This document shows, piece by piece, positions 11,001-20,340 of a stretch of DNA of 64,000 nucleotides (positions are counted from its first letter, which is position 1; each line of letters starts with the position of its first letter). Origin of the DNA: Auriscalpium vulgare (Eukaryota; Basidiomycota; Agaricomycetes; Russulales; Auriscalpiaceae); the NCBI GenBank assembly GCA_019915015.1, contig JAHBBC010000001.1, positions 1,922,001 through 1,986,000 of the forward strand, given 5' to 3'. A program made the translations under genes and the position numbers. The notes under the pieces were generated by a model. It did not search any database, was not told the DNA's origin, and was given only the letters and a program-made list of their open reading frames with translations.

Positions 11001-12486
11001 TGCTTACAAGAGCACCCGAGAGAGGTGTGGCAGGCTCGGCGACAGTTATGTCCTTCGTCTTCCTCGCCGCCTTTTTCTTTGGCACGACCTCGTCATCTAC
11101 CGCCTTGACCTTCTTAGACTTCTTGCCGACACGCTCCTCAGTCGGCAGAGGCAGTGACGAGGTGTACTCCGGTTTGCTTGGGGTCTTCTTGCGTGCGGGT
11201 TTGGTAGGCGGGTCGACCACCAGAGGAAGAGTGGTGGCTTCTGTAGGCGAGACGCCGGAAGAGAGGGGAGGCGACAACTGCGGTTCGACGGCAGCAGTGA
11301 TATCGCTCTTCTTCGACTTCTTCGCGGCTGGCTTGCTGGTCCCGTCGGCGTCGGGGATGTCGGTTTGGCGCTTGCGCTTTTCCTTCGCTAGCGGTGCAGG
11401 CGAGATCGATGGTGCAGATGAAGATGTATCCAGAGCGGCGCTCTGAGCCTTCTCCTTAGAAGTGGATGCCTTCGAAGACTTCTTCACTTTTGGTGCTGAC
11501 GATGGCGGAGGTAAGGCAGCCGTTGGATCCCCAGGCGTAGCCGCAGCAGAATCAGCTGCGGAAGTCGACGACTTCTTGGCCTTGGGAGGTGCTGACAAGG
11601 AGAGAGGGGGTAAAGGCGACGCTGTAGTAGCTGCCGTGAGCTCGGCATGCGCGGGCAGGTCGTCGCTCTGAGCCAACTTCGTCTTCCGTTTCGGCACATT
11701 TGGCATATCGGAGGTGCTGCCCCGCTTCTTAACGGCTTTCACTTTCGGAGCGGCCGTCGCATCGTCGTCTGGCTCAGCCTCCGAGCGAGCCTCCGAACTT
11801 GCGGCCTTCATGGCGCTTTTCAACGGCGTTGAGATGCCTCCATTGGCCTCCCCGAAAGTCACCTTTCTCTTCTTCGCGAGGGTGGCGGGAGTCAGCGCGG
11901 GAGATGGCTCGGCGCGCTTCGTTACGGGCTTGACAGGCACCGCGTTGGACGGAGGGGGGCTTGAGGATCGCGGTCGCTTCTTTGGCAAAGATTTCGATGT
12001 GGAATCCTGGTAGAGTAATTGGGATATGATTTGACCGGAGAGGAAGAGATGAACGCGTACAGGCTGCTCGGCGGCGACCACACTGCGGCTCGAAGGCGTG
12101 TCCTTGAATGTCACCGTCACGTCGACGTGACGCTTTGCGTTCGCGATGGCTTTGAATGTTTTGAAATCCTCCACTGATGGACGGCGCGGTCAATATTCCA
12201 CGCTTCGCAAAGCCACATTGAACCACGTACAGTCCTCCAGATCGACCTGTTTCCCACCGCGCAACTGCGCAAGATCAAAATCCACGTCGGCAGTCAGACG
12301 TAGCTTCTCTCTGACGACTCCTCTCAGAGATGCTAAGCTTTTCTCTGTATCTAAATGTGAGTAAAGTCAGGCAACCTCGTGGCTGTATCGCGCACCCTTG
12401 AAAAAGCGGTCGAACGTCTTGCCCGGAGCGTGAAATGTGATTATCGGAGGATCCTCCGGCGCAGCATAGTCGTCCAGGCTCGACAT
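8054..12486 (-). CDS. Large low-complexity protein (1370 aa) with PB1/ubiquitin-like N-terminus and zinc-knuckle-like motif
   Basis: Seven exons (12396-12486, 12231-12350, 10929-12173, 10814-10879, 10732-10761, 9644-10668, 8054-9589) join in phase to 1370 residues. The intron after 10929 uses a GC donor (gcaagt). Residues 1 to about 110 look folded and resemble a PB1 or ubiquitin-like module: IITFHAPGKTFDRFFKD, a charged helix, ADVDFDLAQLRGGKQVDLED and HVDVTVTFKDTP. The rest is Lys/Ser/Pro/Ala-rich with basic patches like nuclear localisation signals (KKRPRSSSP, ARKTKD) and acidic Ser runs. In the middle, DPCPACFSSLRHPLAECPVV has a C-x2-C...H-x4-C arrangement followed by a helical stretch; it resembles the C-terminal zinc finger of fungal Mit1-type chromatin factors. 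Near the C-terminus RRGRPPLSAEEKARR looks like an AT-hook with a basic helix. I infer a chromatin or nucleolar scaffold; no specific function is established. Confidence 0.75.
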
Positions 12487-12669
12487 GGAGGCGAAAAACA
12501 AGGCGTGTCGGCAAAGTTGTGAACGGAGAAGGATTGACAGAAGTCGCCGCGTCGCGTGGAAGCGCCCACACACGTGCAAGACTTCCCACGCTCCTCCCGC
12601 CACCTGTAAACGAAGTCCTTGACTCTGAGAATCTCCCCAGATTCACAACTTATCGATATCCCTCATACA
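12487..12669. promoter_or_regulatory. Head-to-head promoter region, 183 bp
   Basis: The start codons of the 1370-aa protein gene (-) and NDUFB2 (+) lie only 183 bp apart, so both promoters must share or overlap this spacer. No obvious TATA box is visible. Confidence 0.55.
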
Positions 12670-13038
12670 ATGGCCGGCCATTCTGGTATGCCTGCCTTCC
12701 TGCTGGTGTACCGGAGGATGCTAATGCTGCTGGCTGCAGCGCCCGGGTTTCACCCACATCTGCCTGGCTTCAAACACCAGTTCCTAGCCAAGGCACTCGG
12801 GGCGACAATGTGGTTCTTCATCTTCTACCGTGCCAGGTGTGTTTTGATTGACGTGCAATGTGCTACTTCTCACTCAATCTCTTGCTGTAGAGAGGACGGA
12901 CCTAAGCTCTTGGTACGCATGTACCCTGTGCTACCCCGGAACTACATTCACGTTGTGCGTTTCTAGGGTTTGAGGCATCCTTGGGAGGGTCATGGACACG
13001 GACATGGGCATCACGAAGAGGGCGAAGAGCATCATTGA
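12670..13038 (+). CDS. NDUFB2: Mitochondrial complex I accessory subunit, NDUFB2-like
   Basis: Three exons (12670-12836, 12891-12912 of only 22 nt, 12967-13038) give 86 residues. The product starts MAGHSGMPAFLLVYRR, has a single membrane helix around GATMWFFIFYRA, continues EDGPKLLGLRHPWEG, and ends in a His-rich tail (HGHGHGHHEEGEEHH). The MWFxIxYR...DGPxxLGxxHPW pattern matches the small B-type single-helix accessory subunit NDUFB2 (AGGG) of NADH:ubiquinone oxidoreductase in the inner mitochondrial membrane. The short length and lack of a long cleavable presequence fit the family. Naming rests on motif recall; a sister small subunit is the main alternative. Confidence 0.75.
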
Positions 13039-13316
13039 TTGTACATATCAATATATGTGACCAAAGGTGAGGTCGCAATAGAAGCTTTCGGTCAGTCTCT
13101 ACGCCCAGTTGAATAGGACGAGGCTGAGACGAACCCCAGTTGCATCCATGTCGTTGCGTGAAGTGATTCCAATACCACTGATCTTGGGTGCAGGATTCCT
13201 TGGAGTTCTGCTGTTCTGGCCCGCGAGCGTTCGGCAAGCGAACCACGAGGCGAGAGTGCTAGTATGACTGACACGAACGCAGAGGTTTCACCCGAACCAA
13301 CATAGTATTGTACATG

Positions 13317-14744
13317 TCAGGCGCCCCCTCGCGCAAACCAAGACTTCTGCTGCCCGCACGTCGCATTCTTACATCCCGGACACCGTAGACCGAGTTGTAC
13401 CGACGTAGGTCCACCTCCCGCCGAATAGTCCTTCAAATGCTTTGCAGCGATGTCTGCCAGAGCGCGTATGAAGACCGGCGAGCCATTGAGCGACTCTGCA
13501 CGTTCGACGTGAATGCCGAGCTACACGTCACAGCGCCGAACAGTCAGTTTCCTCTCAGGAAGGAGGGCAGGGCGCACGTACCTCTTCCGCCTCACGTACA
13601 TACTCGTGGTCCAGCTCGTACAGCGTCTCAATATGATCGCTTGTGAAAGCAATTGGGACCAGCACAACCTGCTTCTTGCCCAGACGTGCCATGCCTTTGA
13701 GCGCATCGTTTGTTTGCGGGCCCATCCATGCGGATGGGCCGACCTGCGACTGCCACACGAGGCGATACGGGTTGTTGTTCCCGAGACGCGCCATCACGGC
13801 TGCAACACTCGCAGAGACCTCAAGGACATACGGATCCCCACGGTTGACGACGGACATGGGCAGCGAATGCGCAGAGAAGAGGATGACGGTGTCGCCGCGA
13901 GCACTTTCGGGGAATTTCTGGAGAGCAGCTTCGATGTTTTGTGAGACTGCCTGTAGTCATAGAGGTGTGAGCAATTCGCTATAGGAGAATATGCGGAGAA
14001 GACGCACCTCAACGAAGCCTGGATGCGTTCCCCACCGGTCAATCACGCTCCACTCAATCCCACCAAAATTATCCTTCTTCCGAAACAGTTCATTTAAACT
14101 GCTCCCCGTCGTGCTGCAGCTGTACTGCGGGTACTGGGTGAACGCGACCGCGCGCTTGACCCCGTCTGCCTGCATCTGGCGCGCCGTCTCCTCCGTGAGG
14201 GGGCGCACGTACCGGAACGCGACATAGCTCTTATGCGGTGCGGTCTCCGGATGCAGCTCGTCGAGCAATTGCGCCATGCCCGCGCCCTGGTGTTCGGACC
14301 ACTTCAGAATGGGCGAGCCGCCACCGATGGCTGCATACTGTGCTTCGATCTGGGGCGTGCGCCGCTTAGCGATCCAAGGCGCAAGGAAGGACTGGAAGGG
14401 GAGGGGGATGAGGTCGCCGTCGGAGAAGAGGTTCTTGAGGAAGTCGTGGGTTTCGGGCACCTGTATGTGCGATTGTAGCAAAGTCTCGCATGCGAAGCGA
14501 GGAAGGGCTTACCGTGGCCGGACCGCCCATGTTCAGCATGACAATCGCTAGCACATACGAGCTGAGCTCCCAATACAATGCGCTGGGCAGCATTTATGCA
14601 TACCTGTTGGACTTCCAAGACGTCAGACCCATATTTTTCTCGATGCCGCCAGACATACCTCTTCCCCGCTGGTGGAACATTGTGCAGCGACGCATACGAG
14701 CGCGCCAAAGCCCGCGTTGCCGTGCTCGTCTTGAAGGGCATCAT
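13317..14744 (-). CDS. HEM15: Ferrochelatase, last enzyme of haem synthesis
   Basis: Five exons (14659-14744, 14513-14561, 14008-14460, 13582-13950, 13317-13520) join to 386 residues. The N-terminus ([20 protein letters not shown]) is a basic, Ser/Ala-rich mitochondrial presequence. The catalytic core shows [40 protein letters not shown], the conserved-His motif [10 protein letters not shown], and [14 protein letters not shown]. The C-terminal tail ([17 protein letters not shown]) carries the Cys cluster that in fungal and animal enzymes binds a [2Fe-2S] cluster. The enzyme inserts Fe(II) into protoporphyrin IX at the matrix face of the inner membrane. The first intron allows more than one acceptor; I chose the one that keeps phase and leads into the conserved [10 protein letters not shown]. 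Confidence 0.95.
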
Positions 14745-15293
14745 GACGGGATGGGAGAAAGAGTGTATAGTACTCGGCTGCCTGCGCTGAGCCTGAGGAT
14801 GGTCACCACAAGCGGCGGCGGATCACGGTGACGCGTGTCGCGCAAGCCAATCGTGGCCACACAATTGTGATCACGCCGTGGGAATGTGGACACGCGACAC
14901 GTATGCTCTCCTCACACCCTTCCTCTGCCAGTCGGTCTGCCACTAGTCATCAACGCTACTGCCTATACGTACGTCCCCGGCACAAATGTTACTCTGGGTT
15001 GTTGTTTCCGTGATCCAATCTCTCAGTGTGTCTATCTGCTTTAGTCATTGGGCCGGCTGTGGCGTCCCTTCTTCCGTCCCGCGCACCCTCTAACAAGAGA
15101 ACTGCGGCTCCATCTTGCATCTAGTCTGCTCTAGAGCTCACAGCCCCCGGATGTTCGTGTGCTGTGCACCCCAAACTTGCCTCTTCCGGCAGGCTGTCCA
15201 ACGAGACACGGCTACTTGTCATCTGAAATCCTCCTATCCGTACAGGTATATAATCCCTCTCGTTTTGTCTCGTTTTACTATCACCTAAAGTCT

Positions 15294-15330
<37 letters not shown>

Positions 15331-15453
15331 CCACTGAGGACACCTTCTAATAATCAACTTAACTTAAGCCGGTCTTGAAATTTATCCACGTCTTCACCCA
15401 TATACTTCCGCTCACTTTCCTTGATTATCACTTCGATCACACGCCTTCACAAG
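14745..15453. other. Divergent spacer between HEM15 and a hypothetical gene, with poly-C tract
   Basis: About 700 bp containing both promoters. A TATA-like tatataat lies at about 15246-15253 and a 34-nt poly-C run at 15295-15328, between the TATA-like element and the + strand start codon. No gene seen. Confidence 0.5.
15295..15328 (+). repeat. Poly-C homopolymer, 34 nt
   Basis: An unbroken run of 34 C residues sits about 125 bp upstream of the ATG at 15454, in the presumed 5' UTR or core promoter. It is by far the longest homopolymer in the window. Its exact length could be a sequencing artefact. Confidence 0.9.
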
Positions 15454-16478
15454 ATGATGAGACTTTTTAAAAGCAAGATCTCTCGGCGCAACACCGACGC
15501 AAAGCTGCCCACCGTCGCTGCACCGGCCCACCAGCCAGATAGCGATCATGTAAGTGTGAATTACGACTGTCGGTCGTCTTCGGAACGCTCATCATACATT
15601 ACAGGCTTTTCGTCGTGATAGTATTGCTGACGCTGTATGTACCCATCTTCCCTAACTGATAGTTTGCTCAATTCCCCATATAGATCGCCCATCCCTCACG
15701 CTTCCCGCTTATCATAGACGACAATCAACCCCTCGCCTCGTCCAGACTCCAATCTGGTAGCGTCCCTTCCAGAGAAAGTGTCATGGATATTCTTTATCGT
15801 GGCACGCCGAACAGTTTCGACATCCGCCACCGAGGCGAGTTCAGCGGGTTCCCCTCGCCGCCCAGCATGCTCGACGAACTAAGCCGTCGTGCAACGGCGT
15901 CGTCATCTATCCGCCAATGCGAGCACGACATCGACGATGACGTTTCAGGGGAGTTCCTGTATCCTGGAGTCAGCTACGACATGAAAGCATTTCAGCCGGC
16001 GGCTGGCACCTCTATGCTCTCACCAAGACTTCCCGAATTTGCATTCAATTCCACCGAGAGCTTCGGCACAGCCCTCGCCAATGGGCTGGCTAAAACGGAA
16101 GCTGAAACTGGACGTACCGAGCTGGACGTCTCTTCCTCTGACAATTCCGGAGACTTCTCGTACGACGTTCCCGCCGCCGCCCTGCGCGCGCCCCTGCCAT
16201 CCTCTTCGCGCCCTTCTTCCGAGCGCCCGCCCGCCCCGACACCTCGCCACATGGCACGTATGTCCATGCCGGACGTGCCCGTGCCCGTACATCGTACCGC
16301 ACGTAGCAAGGAGTCGGATCCGCCGCCACCGTACTCGCGTAAACATGAGCCAGCCACAACGGCCGATGATAGCCTTCTTACGGCTCAGACGCCTACGCCT
16401 CACCTGAGCCATGCACCTTTTGACTTACGCTCTCCGTTCGCGTCACGAAAGAAGAGGAGTAAACATTTTGGTCGCTAG
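15454..16478 (+). CDS. Hypothetical Ser/Pro-rich protein, 306 aa
   Basis: Three exons (15454-15549, 15605-15634 of 30 nt, 15684-16478) join in phase 0. The start is the first ATG of an ATG-ATG pair. The protein begins with a short basic segment (MMRLFKSKISRRN) and is otherwise largely disordered: Ser/Pro-rich, with PPPPYSRKHEP (a PY-type motif, PPPY, recognised by WW domains of Rsp5-type ligases), and a basic C-terminus (SRKKRSKHFGR). No signal peptide, membrane helix or catalytic motif. I do not recognise it; a signalling adaptor is only a guess from composition. Confidence 0.65.
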
Positions 16479-16558
16479 TAGACATGTGGATTTTTGCTCA
16501 ATACCAATTATATATTCTCATTACCTACACTCTGTAGCCTAAAAATGCAAAGTACTTT

Positions 16559-17370
16559 TCATTGAATGACGGGTCTGATCTGAACATTTCCCCTAAACAC
16601 GACGTGGTCACCGCGCTCAAAAAACGGTCGCGCGTGCGGTTTCGCTCCCCGTCGCCTCCTTGATCGTTTGCGCCGCACCGTGTCTGCATCAGACTCATCG
16701 ACGTCCATGGAGTCTACTTCCGTCACTAAGGAATCAGCACCGTCTGGTTCAGGAGGCGCAGGGATGCGTCGTGTATGTTTGCAGCGCAGGCAGGTGGTGT
16801 GGATCGTGTTTCCGTGCGTGCTCGAGGCTGTCACCATAGAGCTCCGTCAGCAGTCGCGAGAGGAGCTCGATGGAAAGCTCACGTTTGACGCGGGTTGTGG
16901 CCGACACGCCTGGGATGAGCACCGTGTCGCAGCACTGGCACAGCGTGCGTTTCACCGTCGGGTCCCTGACCGGCTCGACGTGAGGATGGTCCAGGTGCAA
17001 GATCAGAATACACATACATCTTGACCGTGGTCTTCTGCCCGACCTGCTTCAAAAGTCGCACATAACTTTGCGCGACGTCCGCCGATGAGAGTACGCGCTT
17101 GCGACGCTGCTCGCGCACGAGCCTCTTGCGCTCTTTGCTAGTTGGCGGGCGGCAGGTCGCAACCTCCTCGTATAATCCCATGTTTTCAGGCATGGAGAGG
17201 TAAGAAATAGGGCTCGGTGGCCGCGGGGAAGGGGCGCGCTCGATATCGGGGCGGGGGGACAGGGAGTCGAGGTACGCGGAGGCTTGGTAGAGGAAGTTCA
17301 TCCGTTGCAAGATGTCGCGGTTTGCGATGTTGTTAGGATTCGGAACGTCAGTTTTGTTCTTCTTCGCCAT
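16559..17370 (-). CDS. RPR2: RNase P/MRP protein subunit, Rpr2/Rpp21/Snm1 family
   Basis: Three exons (17018-17370, 16883-16965, 16559-16827) give 234 residues. The N-terminal helix NRDILQRMNFLYQASAYL matches the Rpp21 signature. After the first intron DPTVKRTLCQCCDTVLIPG provides the first C-x2-C knuckle, and HTTCLRCKHTRRIP provides the second, the usual four-Cys zinc site of Rpr2/Rpp21. The C-terminal third is an acidic then highly basic fungal extension (RKRSRRRRGAK), probably for RNA or nuclear binding. The subunit is part of the ribonucleoprotein that trims tRNA 5' leaders and processes pre-rRNA. Only 80 bp separate its stop from the converging Ser/Pro-rich gene. Confidence 0.9.
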
Positions 17371-18429
17371 CTTGCTGCTGTAGATAGGCGGCCCAGCTGG
17401 AGCGGCTGGTCACTGCTACATAGACGAAAGGCTCGAGGAGTCGGACTGAACGCATGTGGCCACGCGCGCGCCGACCGGCCCTAAACCCACCACCGTATTT
17501 AAGTTTTCGCTCCTCCATGCGCTTTTCCTTAGAACATACTCAGCTAGGATCTATTCTATAGAAACTAACTCGAGTCTTGCATGTTTACACATGCCACATC
17601 CTTCATATCCAGTCGATGACTTCCGCGCGCACTCGTTCGACAGAGAACATGCCTTTTCTTAGGAGGGGCTCGAGGACGTTAGGCTTGGGGCAGCGGGGCG
17701 TTTTCGGACGTTCTGTGCACCTTGCCTGCGAGTTGCGCGTTTGTCTGATGGATTACTTCGGGATGTGTGTTCTGGAGGGAAATATGTATCTGTACTGTAG
17801 CTTTTTTTTGAAAGCAATCCATGCCCTCTTATTTTATGAACTCCCGGGGATTGGTGCTACCGTTCGCTCTGTGAACCACTTCGTCTTGTTCGTATCGCCA
17901 GCGCCGTCTACACAACGCGGACCACCGCTATGTTCATCATCGGGACCCCTGTGGGCTGCATCCTATCCATCAGTTTTGATTCCTGCGCGCCCGGCGCTGC
18001 GCGTCGCGCGCCCCATTGCGAACAACGTCCTCGGGTGGCTACTTACAATAAAGATGATCCCAATACGGAAGGTGGCAGCACGTGACAGCGAGCAGGACGC
18101 CTCGAGGATCTCCGATCTGCTCAGTGCTGGTTACTCTTGCTGCTTGACCACTACGTACTAGTGGGAGTGGCTCGCCCTAGGGAATGTGACAAGCTCACAT
18201 CGCCCAGGTCGTTCAAGGGACCATCGTCGCACCACGTCCAGCTAACATATCGACATTATGCAGACTCCAAGGTGCGCATCCTGCACTTCTATCATGCGCC
18301 ACCAGCTCACCGTCTCCCAGCCCTGCCGCAGATGCGACGACATACTGGAACGACGTTGCTAACCCCCGTCTGGTCCCTTTTGACACCACCTGCTCAACTG
18401 CAGTGTCCCCAAATGCGTCGTCTCGCCTG
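17371..18429. other. Gene-poor stretch of about 1 kb
   Basis: It contains the promoter of the minus-strand RPR2 gene and the upstream region of the F-box-like gene. An open frame at 17577-18161 (+) has no recognisable motif and irregular codon use, so I do not call it. Upstream in-frame sequence from about 18330 (TTYWNDVANPRLVPFDTT) may be a further 5' exon of the F-box-like gene. Confidence 0.4.
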
Positions 18430-20040
18430 ATGGAAGAGCTCGTTGGCATGGAACGCATCGCGTTGGACCTCAGAGCGCGCCACAATGCCCTTGTCCCGAT
18501 CCACCGCCTCTCAAAGGAAGTCCTCGCGACTATCTTCAAGCTCTGTGACGATGTCCCCGATGTCGCTGTCCCCGATGCCGCTACTCCCGAAGGGGAAGGT
18601 CAGCCGCCTTTGGAGGGACGCACTCGCTTGACGAGCATCGAGCGGACATGTCGGCTGTGGAGAGATGTGGCATTAAAGACGAGAGATGTCCCAGCGATAA
18701 CGGTGTTCAAGTACGTCGCTGCTCGGCTACCTACCTCCTTCATGCTCTGACAGTGCAATGTATCCAGTGCCAGCGTAAGCGAAGAGTGGGTGGATCGACC
18801 TGTTTCTACGCCATCAGCCGCCGCGTTGTACTGGGAAGCAGCTGCCCGCACGCGCACGGCCCTCCTCGCCCACCCCACGCCCTTATCATTAGCCTCCGAG
18901 CTATCCGAACTTCTCCACCGCGTCACCGCAGAGCGCGAAGGCCTCCGGCGTGTCCTTGCCACATTCCGCTCGCACTTCAACGCGCTCGCGCCCGTCTCGC
19001 GCCTGCCGCGTGAGCTCCTTGCCTATACATTCTCTATCGCGCTGGCGCTCGAAGCCCAACTGGCCGCCAAGCAGGCGGAGCGCCGGCGCCTCGACCTCAG
19101 CCATGTCTCGCAGGAGTGGCGCGCAGTTGCCGTTGGGCATGCACGTCTCTGGAACTACATTTCCTTCAACAAAGGTGACTGGTGGGCTGAGGAGAAGCTC
19201 GCGCGCGTTCGCCTCGCGCCGATCGTATTCCGCGCGACGGGTCCGCACCCGCTGACCGTGCGCCATGGGGAGCTCGCCGCGGCCCACTTCGCGCACACGA
19301 AGGAGCTGTACCTCCACGCCGAGCGCGACGCGGTGCGGGCGGTGTACGACGTGCTCAAAGTGCCTGCGCCGTACCTCGACGTCCTCACTTGCCGCATTAC
19401 TCCGGCCACGCCCGACGTGATGACCCTGCCCACCCCGCTGTTCGGCGAACGACCCCCGGAGCGTATCCGCGTTATCGAGCTGCAGCAGATCGACGCCTTC
19501 CCGTGGACGTCGCCCGCACTGACCAAGCACCTCGCGTGTCTGCACCTCACCTTCGCCACCGCGTCGAGCGCGCCACCGCCGTCCATGGACGAGGTTTTCG
19601 ACGCGCTCGAGCGCACGCCCTCACTCGTGCACCTCTCGATCATCGGCGTCCTCCCCCCACACAACTCCGCGACGCGCTTCCGCACCATCGTGCTCCCCCG
19701 CCTCACGCACCTCGCGCTCGACGGCCACGTGCGTGACTGCCTTGCGCTGCTCAAGCCCGTGCGTATGACGGACGGGCTCTACGCAGACATCGAGGTCTCC
19801 CGCGGCCAGCCGCCTGAAGGCGCTGCGCCCAATGCGACCGCTTTCGTATTCAACATGAATCTCAGCCCGACGGTCAACTCGTTTGGGAAGGTCGATTTGG
19901 GCGTCAATATCGTGGATAACGCGCTACCGGGCGTGATTGCGCTGAGAGTGTGGCGTGTGTCTCCGCCCACGGACCAGCCGCTGCCGCCACCTGACGTGTT
20001 GATTCATTTGCGTGTGGGAGATATGCATACGCTGCCTTGA
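18430..20040 (+). CDS. F-box-like protein with two tandem F-box-type modules, about 515 aa
   Basis: Exon 1 (18430-18710) and exon 2 (18774-20040) join in frame across a 63-nt gtacgt...ccag intron. Module 1 has LRARHNALVPIHRLSKEVLATIFKLC and TCRLWRDVALKTRDVPAI. Module 2, about 130 residues later, repeats the design: LATFRSHFNALAPVSRLPRELLAYTF and LSHVSQEWRAVAVGHARLWNYI. LRR-like strands then run to the stop (LTHLALDGHVRDCLALL). Agaricomycete F-box families use the R-x-LP-x-E-x-L pattern to recruit Skp1 for SCF ubiquitin ligases; substrates are unknown. The ATG at 18430 is the first in frame, but an upstream exon cannot be excluded. Alternatively a 5' F-box fragment and a complete second gene lie head to tail. 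Confidence 0.65.
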
Positions 20041-20340
20041 TAACTATGACTCCGTCGAACAGTCATCTTACCATGCATGTTCCTTCATTCTTTCTCCTGG
20101 TGTCACTCACGCTATTCTTCTGGCTTATTTAATGGTTGTGCCATCACATTGTGAATGGCGATCATACTAGATGTTTATTTGCAATATATCACAGTACTAG
20201 TATCATTGGGTGTGAATCGATTGGGTGTGAATCGTAAGATGTACATGGATGAAAGCAAGGGATGGAAGGGTCAGGAAAATCGTTTATTCTCGTCAAGTAC
20301 CTCAAAACCGCCATCCGTCTAAGATCGTGAGGTTTCATCA
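20041..20340. other. Convergent spacer with a 15-bp tandem repeat
   Basis: Spacer of 300 bp between two 3' ends. It is AT-rich and carries two adjacent copies of attgggtgtgaatcg at 20205-20234. Probably 3' UTRs of both neighbours. Confidence 0.5.

Noticed and set aside
10918..12174. Separate 418-aa protein starting at 12174
   Set aside because: It is exon 3 of the larger gene; upstream exons and the downstream GC-AG intron join in phase.
17577..18161. 194-codon open frame on the + strand
   Set aside because: Composition is irregular, it has no motif, and no splice or promoter pattern supports it; it lies in a spacer.
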